From Adenanthera pavonina (lineage: Eukaryota; Streptophyta; Magnoliopsida; Fabales; Fabaceae), in the NCBI GenBank assembly GCA_026686845.1, contig JAIVEN010000016.1:33328001-33392000 (forward strand): a DNA stretch of 64,000 nt. The letters run 5' to 3'. Positions 11,751-19,373 of the stretch are shown here, piece after piece. Position 1 is the stretch's first letter, and each line of letters begins with the position of its first letter. Both the position numbers and the translations under genes were made by a program. The notes under the pieces are model-generated. The model was not told the DNA's origin. It ran no database searches and was given only the letters and a program-made list of their open reading frames with translations.

Positions 11751-12718
11751 CAGACGAAGGTTAAAAGTTTAAACTAAACTGTCAAGTTGGAAATTCGAAT
11801 TTTGCCTTTGGAAATTCGAATTTCGAGCTAAAACTGATTAAGTCTGAAGAGATGGCTCTCTGTCAGACGAATTTTGAGTTTTCAAAATTCGAATTTTCAT
11901 CTAGTCTGAAAGAAGCCTTTCTGGTAACAGACGAACTTCATAGTTTCAAAATTCGAATTTCAAGTAAAATGAAATCTGTGAAAACCGAAGAAATTCGTCT
12001 GAGACCATGATAAAATGCATCTGAAATCAAAATGAAAATGAGTTTGATAAATGCTCTCTGACAGACGAATTGTGAGCTTCCAACATTCGAATTTTCATAC
12101 AAGTCTGAAAGAAGCTTTTTGCAACAGACGAACTTTAAGTCTTCAAAATTCGAATTTCAGACAAAACAAAACTTGAGAAAATAGAAGAAATTCGTCTGAA
12201 AATGTGTTAAAGTTCATCTGAGATCAAGAATGATTTATGTCTCAAAACTGCTCTCTGACAGACGAACTTTGAACATTGAAATTCGAATTTCAGAAGCTAA
12301 GTTCTTGAGTCTGTTTAAGTGAAACATAGACATACGAATAACAAGAATTTGCAACATTTGAATGATGAAATAAGTCTGGAAAGAGTCTCTCTGACAGACG
12401 AATTTCACACCTTTAAAATTCGAATTTCGAAGAAAGTAAACTACTGTGTCTCTTTTAACGTTCAGTGAACAGACGAATTTTGGGATACCAAAATTCGAAT
12501 TTCGAAGACACTGTAGCAAATTGAAAACACTGTTCACACTTAACTGAAAAACTTTCTTCTTTAAAATTCGTATGTCACATTGTGAAAATGTTTTATAAGT
12601 TTCAAAATTCGAATTTCACTTCATGAACAGACGAACTTCGTGTTGTAACGTTGAAAGCTTTAACCTTCGGTTCCTTCGAAATTCGTCTGTTGACCAACCA
12701 AAATTCGAATTTCAGTAT
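11751..12718 (+). repeat. Palindromic motif array in the LTR U3
   Basis: A repeating pattern of CAGACGAA, then about 20-25 bp, then AAATTCGAATTT occurs roughly nine times, with several inverted TTCGTCTG copies. Some units form near-perfect hairpins: 11868-11891 is CGAATTTTGA, loop GTTT, TCAAAATTCG; 12474-12497 is CGAATTTTGG, loop GATA, CCAAAATTCG. Other units are degraded versions. The array lies wholly upstream of the TATA box. The 3' LTR carries the same array at about 22076-23043. Palindromes in the cis region of maize Sirevirus LTRs have been reported, so this may be the equivalent region with a different sequence. Confidence 0.8.
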
Positions 12719-12744
12719 GTCAGAAACATTAAATGCGGTTGGTA

Positions 12745-12835
12745 AACGGATAGTTTTTCAGAGTAACCGTTGGATAACTTCCCCAACGGATAGATTTAGT
12801 CTCTAACGGATATTTGGGACCTAAATCTATAAATA
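12745..12835 (+). promoter_or_regulatory. Core promoter with AACGG (MSA/MYB3R-like) cluster and TATA box
   Basis: Four AACGG cores fall within 70 bp: AACGGATA at 12745-12752, 12785-12792 and 12805-12812, and an inverted one at 12764-12774 whose minus strand reads TCCAACGGTTA. The inverted copy fits the plant mitosis-specific activator consensus YCYAACGGYYA exactly. TATAAATA follows at 12828-12835. The 3' LTR repeats the arrangement, with the perfect box at 23089-23099 and the TATA at 23153-23160. I infer cell-cycle (G2/M) transcription through MYB3R factors; this is not shown by the sequence. Confidence 0.6.
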
Positions 12836-13380
12836 CAACATCATCTGAAGTTGTGGGTAATGAATCAAACTTGTATATACTGAATTTCTGTAAAATCTTC
12901 TTCTCAAAAGCTTTTACCCTCTCAACTTCTATACATACTCTTAAACTTTCATATCTACTCTTTTAAAGAGAGTTATTTCATTGTATTCAATCTACTCTTC
13001 ATCTGGAAGATAGATTTACTTGTGAGGGGTATTCACAAGGGGATTGGGAAGCACATAGTGAAAGTGCTTGGAGAGTTTGAGAGAGCTCTGAAACAGAGCA
13101 TACTCGTGTACTGTGGCCTTAGCAAGAAGCCCATTGAAATTCTTGCTGTATAGTGGATAAATCTCAAGAGGTGTCTTGGGGACTGGATGTAGGTCAAGTG
13201 GAAAGACCGAACCAGGATAAATTGCTGAGTTTTCTTCTCCCTATCTTTACTTTTCAGCTTGCTCTGTTTTTACACGTTATTTTCTTTATACTGTGATATC
13301 TTCACTTACTTCACCTTGTGCAGAAAATTTTCAATCTTCCCAATTCACCCCCCTCTTGGGAAGTCAGCCTTGCTAACAAG

Positions 13381-13393
13381 TGGTATCAGAGCC
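13381..13393 (+). other. Primer-binding site, initiator tRNA-Met
   Basis: TGGTATCAGAGCC, two bases after the LTR end, matches the 3' end complement of plant initiator tRNA-Met, the usual primer for copia elements. Confidence 0.92.
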
Positions 13394-13433
13394 CGGATTC
13401 CCATTCAAAGGAACTCACAGTCCGGGAATTAAG

Positions 13434-14615
13434 ATGGCTGGCTTTGGAGAGAGTATACTTCCTGAAGGAAACAACACTAACAGACCACCAGGCTTCAGTG
13501 GAGAGCATTATGGATATTGGAAAATGAGGATGCAGATCTACCTTCAATCAATTGACCTTGACATCTGGTCAGTGATTGAAAAAGGAGATTTCGTTCCAAT
13601 GGCTCTAACAGAAGATGGAAGACACAAAGAGAAGCTGGAAGCAGAGTGGAATGATGAAGACAGAAGGAGAGTCCTACTGAACTTCAAAGCAAAGCATTGT
13701 TTGGTCAGTGCCCTGAACCAGGATGAATTCTACAGAATCTCACAATGCTCCACTGCAAAAGGAATGTGGGATACTCTACAGATTGCTCATGAAGGAACTT
13801 CTGGAGTCAGGGAGAACAGACTGAACACGTGTATTGGGGAGTATGAAAGCTTCAGAATGACTGAAGGAGAAAATGTAAAGGAGCTCCAAAAGAGATTCAC
13901 TCTTATTGTGAATCAATTGAAGAGCCTGGGAAAAGAATACACACAGTCTGAGAAAGTGAGAAAAATACTCAGAGCTCTACCTCTGGAATGGCAGCCCAAG
14001 GTGACAGCTATAGAAGAAGCCAGAGGAGAGTCAATGGCTTCTGTCACAGCTCTCTTCGGCAGCCTTGAGGAGTATGAAGGAAAGATCAAAGCACTCAAGG
14101 AAGCTGGGCTGGACAGAAAGAAGAAAGGCCTTGCCCTCAAAGCTGCTGATGAAAAGGAAGAAGAATCTGATGAAGGAGAAGAGCTGGATGAGGAAACTCT
14201 GGCTATGATGGTCAGAAAATTCGGAAGATTCTACAGCAAGAAAAAGAGCAAGAGATTCTTCAAGAAAGGAGTAACTGGAGAAAGCAAGAAAGAGGCAAAA
14301 GAACTTGTGACCTGCTATGAGTGCAAGAAGCAGGGACACATTAAGTGGGATTGTCCCCAATTCATTAAGAAGCAAGAAAAAGAAAAGAAAGCTGCAGACA
14401 AAGGGAAGAAGAAGAAAGCCTATATCTCATCCATATGGGGCAACAGCTCAGATGAGGAAGAAGAAGATGAGGATGAGATTGCCAACATCTGTTTAATGGC
14501 ACTTGCCTCAGAAGAAGTCTTACCTTCATGCAGCAGTGATCAGGAAGAAGAGGTATATGAATCTGAACCTTCCTATTATGAATTACAAGATGCATTTCAT
14601 GAGCTTCATGATTAA
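13434..14615 (+). CDS. gag: Sirevirus gag, first part
   Basis: The ATG at 13434 (MAGFGESILP) is chosen because the longer frame from 13380 starts on a GTG overlapping the PBS. This gives 393 residues. Roughly residues 20-200 form the copia gag domain (UBN2 type; PPGFSGEHYGYWKMRMQIYL at the start, then the conserved W-D-x-L and lysine/glutamate-rich helices). Next comes a charged region, then the CCHC zinc knuckle CYECKKQGHIKWDC at about residues 294-307 (DNA 14313-14354). The acidic tail ends at an in-frame TAA (14613-14615). The following sequence, in the same frame, clearly continues the protein, so TAA is a nonsense mutation or a readthrough site. The product packages element RNA into particles. 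Confidence 0.9.
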   Translation: MAGFGESILPEGNNTNRPPGFSGEHYGYWKMRMQIYLQSIDLDIWSVIEKGDFVPMALTEDGRHKEKLEAEWNDEDRRRVLLNFKAKHCLVSALNQDEFYRISQCSTAKGMWDTLQIAHEGTSGVRENRLNTCIGEYESFRMTEGENVKELQKRFTLIVNQLKSLGKEYTQSEKVRKILRALPLEWQPKVTAIEEARGESMASVTALFGSLEEYEGKIKALKEAGLDRKKKGLALKAADEKEEESDEGEELDEETLAMMVRKFGRFYSKKKSKRFFKKGVTGESKKEAKELVTCYECKKQGHIKWDCPQFIKKQEKEKKAADKGKKKKAYISSIWGNSSDEEEEDEDEIANICLMALASEEVLPSCSSDQEEEVYESEPSYYELQDAFHELHD

Positions 14616-15233
14616 TTCATTAAAGTTGCTAAAGAACTGAAATTGTCAAAGAAAAGGATAAATAAGCTGGAATCCCAAAGCATAGTTTCTGAAATTGCCT
14701 CTTTGCCTACTACTGAATCTGTTTGTTGCACTTCATGCATTGAACTCAAGCAAACTAATGATTATTTAGTTAAAAGCATGTCTAGGCTCACTAGAGGCAA
14801 AGATATGTTGTTTGCATTAATGGGGAGCCAAAGAATATCCCAAGGAAGAGCTGGTCTTGGCTATGATCCATGTGCTGTCAAGGAAAAGATTAGGAAGAAA
14901 AATCAGAATGCTTATATGAGACATTTTGTGCATGCTGAGAACAATAAAAAGAAAACTAATGTATTACATCACATTGAAACATATGATCAACCAAGGCATG
15001 CTAGACAAAAGTATTATCTGCACTGTTTTCTTCCTGCATCTCAATCTAGCAGTCCTTTCACCACCTGTCATTTCTGTAACAAAAAGGGCCATATTTCCAG
15101 TTCTTGTGTTTTGAAGAAAAATGGACTTGGCAGGAAAACTGAATGGGTTCCCAAAGTTGCATCTGCATCTAGGGAAAAATATACTGACCGAAAAGGACCC
15201 AAGCAAATTTGGGTACCTAAAAGAAAAACGTAA
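14616..15233 (+). pseudogene. gag: Sirevirus gag continuation with second zinc knuckle
   Basis: The same frame continues after the TAA for 205 codons to TAA (15231-15233). It starts with a lysine-rich coiled stretch (KVAKELKLSKKRINKLE) typical of the region after the first knuckle. A second CCHC knuckle, CHFCNKKGHISSSC, lies at 15066-15107, followed by KQIWVPK, a landmark just before the protease in this group. Without readthrough of the upstream stop it would not be translated from gag. The frame ends nine bases before the protease frame opens (frame change from 0 to -1). Confidence 0.8.
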
Positions 15234-15241
15234 ACATTGTT

Positions 15242-16774
15242 TTGCAGGTCTGTCTCAAAGCTAAGAAAAGCAATAAATGGTATATGGACAGTGCCTGCTC
15301 AAGTCACATGACTGGTGATAAGGAGAAGTTCATCACCCTGAGAGACAAGAAAGGAGGAAAGGTGACCTTTGGAGGTGATCAATATGGCAAAATCGTTGGT
15401 ATTGGAATTGTGGGCAAAAATCAAGAAACATCCATTGAAGAGGTGCTGTTTGTGATTGGCCTCAACCACAACCTGCTAAGCGTGAGTCAGACCTGTGACA
15501 AAGGAAACTGGGTGCTGTTTGACTCAAAGTATTGCCTGGTCATCAGAAAAAGTGATCACAAAGTAATCCTCAAAGCTCAAAGGGATGGTAACTGCTATAC
15601 TATTGATCTTGATGAACTTCCTCTCTTAGATTCTGTATGCTTAATCAGTCAGAATAATGATAGTTGGCTATGGCATAGAAGATTAGCTCATGTGAACATG
15701 AATCAACTATCTAAACTAATTAAAAATGAGCTAGTAACTGGTCTACCAAAAACTTCTTTTGAAAAGGACAAAGAATGTGATGCATGCTTAAGAGGAAAAC
15801 AAACTAAATCATCATTTGAATCTAAAAATGTAGTTACCACAACTAGACCACTTAAATTACTGCATATGGATTTAATTAGACCTTCTAGGGTGAAAAGTCT
15901 TGGTGGTAATCTGTATGTGCTTGTAATTGTAGATGATTATTCTAGATTTACTTGGACATTATTTCTTTCTTCTAAAAGTGATACCTTTGATGCATTTGTA
16001 ACCTTAGCTAAGAAAGTGCAAAATGAGAAAGGTATTTCTATTGTGTCTATCAGGTCAGACCATGGAGGAGAATTTGAAAATGCATACTTCCTGGAGTACT
16101 GCAATGAGCATGGGATTGACCACAACTTCTCAGCACCAAGAACTCCTCAACAAAATGGAGTGGTTGAAAGGAAGAACAGAACTATTGAAGAGATGGCCAG
16201 AGCTATGCTAAATGAGAAGGAACTCTCCCAAGTATTCTGGGCTGATGCAGTAAATACAGCTAGTTACATCATAAACAGAGCTTACATCAGACCAATCCTT
16301 GGGAAGACTCCATATGAGCTGTACAAGGGAAGAAAGCCGAATCTGTCTCACCTCCATGTGTTCGGATGCAAATGCTTCATTCACAACAATGGTAAAGAAA
16401 ATCTGGGTAAGTTTGATGCCAAATCCGATGAAGGTATATTTCTGGGTTATTCAAGTAGGAGTAAAGCGTATAGAATTTATAATAAAAGATCAAATGTAGT
16501 AGAAGAATCTGTACATGTGGTTTTCATTGAAAATGAAACTGTTTCAAAACATGCTACTAATGAGGATGATCTTACTTTCAACTTTGAAAAACTAGGAATT
16601 TCTGATAAGAGTAAAACTGAACCTTCAAAGATATCTGAATCTGTTAATATAGAGGAAGATATCCAGGAGCAAGAGTTTGATGAAGAAAACAATGAAGAAA
16701 CATCTCAAGAACTCCCTAGAGCTTGGAGATATCAAAGGAATCATCCTGTTGATCAAGTAATAGGGAATATTTAG
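15242..16774 (+). CDS. pol: Sirevirus protease and integrase region of pol
   Basis: The frame is open from before 15224 and has no ATG start, so it is normally made as part of a gag-pol fusion. The protease motif WYMDSACSSHMTGD has its catalytic Asp at codon 15287 (DSA in place of the more common DSG). A gag-pre-integrase HHCC finger follows (HRRLAHVN... then CDACLRGKQ, about 15671-15800). The integrase core triad is complete: Asp at 15869, Asp at 16058, Glu at 16166, with 35 residues between the second Asp and Glu. The YKGRKPNLSHLHVFGC and GYSSRSKAYRIYN landmarks follow. It ends at an in-frame TAG (16772-16774); RT continues in the same frame. Confidence 0.9.
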   Translation: MQVCLKAKKSNKWYMDSACSSHMTGDKEKFITLRDKKGGKVTFGGDQYGKIVGIGIVGKNQETSIEEVLFVIGLNHNLLSVSQTCDKGNWVLFDSKYCLVIRKSDHKVILKAQRDGNCYTIDLDELPLLDSVCLISQNNDSWLWHRRLAHVNMNQLSKLIKNELVTGLPKTSFEKDKECDACLRGKQTKSSFESKNVVTTTRPLKLLHMDLIRPSRVKSLGGNLYVLVIVDDYSRFTWTLFLSSKSDTFDAFVTLAKKVQNEKGISIVSIRSDHGGEFENAYFLEYCNEHGIDHNFSAPRTPQQNGVVERKNRTIEEMARAMLNEKELSQVFWADAVNTASYIINRAYIRPILGKTPYELYKGRKPNLSHLHVFGCKCFIHNNGKENLGKFDAKSDEGIFLGYSSRSKAYRIYNKRSNVVEESVHVVFIENETVSKHATNEDDLTFNFEKLGISDKSKTEPSKISESVNIEEDIQEQEFDEENNEETSQELPRAWRYQRNHPVDQVIGNI

Positions 16775-18373
16775 GAGAGAGTCAAAACCAGAAAACAGTT
16801 AAGAGAACAAATGCTCAACTGTGCTTTCATTTCTCAAAAAGAACCCAAATGTACTGAAGAGGCCTTAACTGATGATTACTGGATTTTGGCTATGCAAGAT
16901 GAATTAAACCAATTTGAAAGAAATCAAGTTTGGGATTTAGTATCTAGACCCAAAAATCATCCTGTTATTGGTACCAAATGGGTTTTCAGAAATAAACTTG
17001 ATGAATCTGGAACAATAATCAGAAATAAAGCTAGATTAGTTGCTAAAGGGTATAATCAAGAAGAAGGTATTGATTTTGAAGAAACTTTTGCACCAGTAGC
17101 TAGACTAGAAGCTATAAGAATACTACTGGCATATGCATGCATGAAAAATATTTTACTATATCAAATGGATGTAAAGAGTGCTTTTCTGAATGGATATATC
17201 ATGGAAGAGGTTTATGTTGATCAACCTCCAGGTTTTGAGGATTCTACAAAACTAAACCATGTTTATAAACTGAAGAAAGCTCTCTATGGTTTAAAACAGG
17301 CTCCTAGAGCATGGTATGAGAGACTGAGTAATTTTCTAACTGAAAAGGGGTTTAACAGAGGCAAAATTGACACAACCTTATTTACTAAGAAAGAAAATAA
17401 AGATTTGCTAATTGTTCAAATCTATGTTGATGATATTATTTTTGGTGCTACTAATGAGACTCTTTGCAAGGAATTTTCTAAGTTAATGCAGGGAGAATTC
17501 GAGATGTCTATGATGGGTGAACTCAATTTCTTCCTTGGATTGCAAATCAGACAGCTTAATGATGGTATCTTTCTTAGTCAATCCAAGTATCTAAAAGAGC
17601 TGTTAAAGAAGTTTGGAATGGAGAATGCCAAGCCAATGGGAACACCTATGGCTACTGCAACCAAACTAGATATGGATGAGAATGGGAAGATGTTTGACAT
17701 TACTCAGTACAGAAGAATGATTGGATCCCTGCTGTACCTAACTGCCAGCAGACCTGACATTATGTTCAGTGTCTGCATGTGTGCAAGGTTCCAATCATGT
17801 CCCAAAGAAATCCATGCAACAGCTGTGAAAAGGATTTTTAGATATCTTATTGGAACATCACAGATGGGTCTTTGGTATCCAAAAGGCAATGAAGAAGATC
17901 TCAAAGGATACACTGATGCTGATTTTGCAGGATCCAAAACTGACAGAAAAAGCACAAGTGGAACTTGTCAGTTTCTTGGAGGATCCCTGGTCTCATGGTT
18001 CAGCAAAAAGCAAAACAGTGTAGCCTTATCCACTGCAGAAGCTGAGTATGTTGCAGCTGGAAGCTGTTGTGCCCAAGTCATCTGGATGAAACAGCAGCTT
18101 GAAGATCTTGAGGTTAAAATGAAAGAGATACCAATCATGTGTGACAACCAAAGTGCTATAAATATCACCAAGAATCCTGTCATGCATTCAAGGACGAAAC
18201 ATATTGAAGTAAGGCACCACTTCATAAGAGATCATGTTCTGAAAGGAGAAGTTAAACTGGAATACATCCCAACAGAGGATCAAGTTGCTGATATACTCAC
18301 AAAGCCTCTATCAGAAGACAGACACTGCAAAATAAGGAGAGAATTGGGAATGGTAAATCCCAATGAATTGTAA
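16775..18373 (+). CDS. pol: Sirevirus reverse transcriptase and RNase H region of pol
   Basis: 532 codons follow the TAG in the same frame. The first internal ATG is 16811, but similarity starts right after the stop (ERVKTRKQLR). The copia RT domain (RVT_2) spans GTKWVFRNKLDESG, FAPVARLEAIR, MDVKSAFLNG, ALYGLKQAPRAWY and the catalytic YVDD at 17423-17434. RNase H follows with GYTDADFAGS, the S-T-A-E-A-E-Y box and DNQSAI, ending near DQVADILTKPL. Both active sites look intact. The only break is the upstream TAG, so this is either a recent nonsense change or a site of readthrough. Confidence 0.9.
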   Translation, partial: ERVKTRKQLREQMLNCAFISQKEPKCTEEALTDDYWILAMQDELNQFERNQVWDLVSRPKNHPVIGTKWVFRNKLDESGTIIRNKARLVAKGYNQEEGIDFEETFAPVARLEAIRILLAYACMKNILLYQMDVKSAFLNGYIMEEVYVDQPPGFEDSTKLNHVYKLKKALYGLKQAPRAWYERLSNFLTEKGFNRGKIDTTLFTKKENKDLLIVQIYVDDIIFGATNETLCKEFSKLMQGEFEMSMMGELNFFLGLQIRQLNDGIFLSQSKYLKELLKKFGMENAKPMGTPMATATKLDMDENGKMFDITQYRRMIGSLLYLTASRPDIMFSVCMCARFQSCPKEIHATAVKRIFRYLIGTSQMGLWYPKGNEEDLKGYTDADFAGSKTDRKSTSGTCQFLGGSLVSWFSKKQNSVALSTAEAEYVAAGSCCAQVIWMKQQLEDLEVKMKEIPIMCDNQSAINITKNPVMHSRTKHIEVRHHFIRDHVLKGEVKLEYIPTEDQVADILTKPLSEDRHCKIRRELGMVNPNEL

Positions 18374-19373
18374 GTCATTTCTGTGCATTTCTGTCTTTAG
18401 AGTTCTTAATATTAGAATAAATTCTAACTTGAGCATCGAAGTATGTTTTAGTATAGTTGCAGGTGCTCCTTGTGAACATCAATGGCTAAAAGTTTGAAAG
18501 TTTGGAGCACTCCAGATTGGAACAACCAGAAAATGAAGTGAATGATAATTATCCTAAGTTCTGGATCCATTCTGTAAGTCTTTAAAGTTGAAATTCGTAT
18601 GTTGTTTGAATAATAGAAGAATTTCATTGATAATCTGTGTTTTTGAACTGGTCAACATGGTCAACATTCGAATTTCGGTTCACCAACAGATGAACTTTGG
18701 GCTGTTATGTCTTGGAACAGTTCTCGGTTAAGCCTCGAAATTCGTCTGTTAAGGCTTGAAAGTTCGAATTTTCAAAATCAAAAATTTCAAAGTAATGATT
18801 GTCCATCACTGTTAGACGAATTATTACTTCTTAACATACGAATGTTGGACAATCTTTGCAAAAATTGAGAAATTCGAATTATCAAGTTCAAAATTCGTCT
18901 GTTGAAACATGTTCTTGAAGAATGAATGCTTGAAAGATGAAGTTCTGCATGCTTAATTCGTCTATTGTCTGTTGATTTGATTATTGCCTGCCTTTTTCTT
19001 TTCAACATTCGAATTTTGTTGGAACAAAATTCGTCTGATGTGCTTGTATTGTTTGTTTCAAGCCACTGTCAGACGAACTTTCAAGATGAAAATTCGTCTG
19101 TCAGTAAGCTGTGCTGAACGGTTTAACTTGTAACTGCCCGAAGTTCAAATTTTGACCTCTCAAAATTCGTCTGTCAGACGGTTACACACGTTAAATGCGT
19201 CAGTTTTCCAAAGAACAGACGCAACCCTATTTGTAACCTCTCTTAGTCTGTTCTAATTCTCTCTTCAATCCTCTTAACTCCTGTCCAAAAACCGTCATTT
19301 TTCCACAGATTAAACTTCCTTTCGCACCCTATAAACCCATTCTCAGCCACATTCTGCTACATTCAACCGAGAA
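18374..19373 (+). repeat. Non-coding spacer between pol and env-like ORF, rich in LTR palindrome words
   Basis: About 1 kb without a coding frame. It contains many copies of the U3 words, mostly reversed: TTCGTCTG near 18743, 18896, 19028, 19093 and 19167, forward AGACGAA near 18814 and 19071, and ATTCGAATT/ATTCGAATTT near 18666, 18872 and 19007. A hairpin is formed by CAGACGAA (19070-19077) and TTCGTCTG (19093-19100). It could act as a promoter or as the leader for the downstream ORF. The ORF ATG is at 19374. Confidence 0.7.

Larger units (their letters stand above)
11518..13378 (+). repeat. Sirevirus 5' LTR (1861 bp)
   Basis: It starts TGTTGAAGC and ends TTGCTAACA. U3 runs to just past the TATAAATA at 12828 and holds the palindrome array (about 11751-12718) and AACGG boxes (12745-12812). 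R/U5 follows, with a C6 run near the end that is C7 in the other LTR. The 3' copy is 21843-23704. Confidence 0.93.

Noticed and set aside
12235..12537. 100-codon minus-strand ORF duplicated at 22560-22862
   Set aside because: It is the palindrome array read as protein; the copies are identical because they are the two LTRs.
11751..12718. Heat-shock element cluster like that of ONSEN
   Set aside because: GAA and TTC are present, but spacing is GAA-N-TTC or TTCGAA rather than the required nGAAnnTTCn, so canonical HSEs are not formed.
13380..13433. Upstream extension of gag from 13380
   Set aside because: The first codon is GTG and overlaps the PBS; the ATG at 13434 gives the family-typical start.
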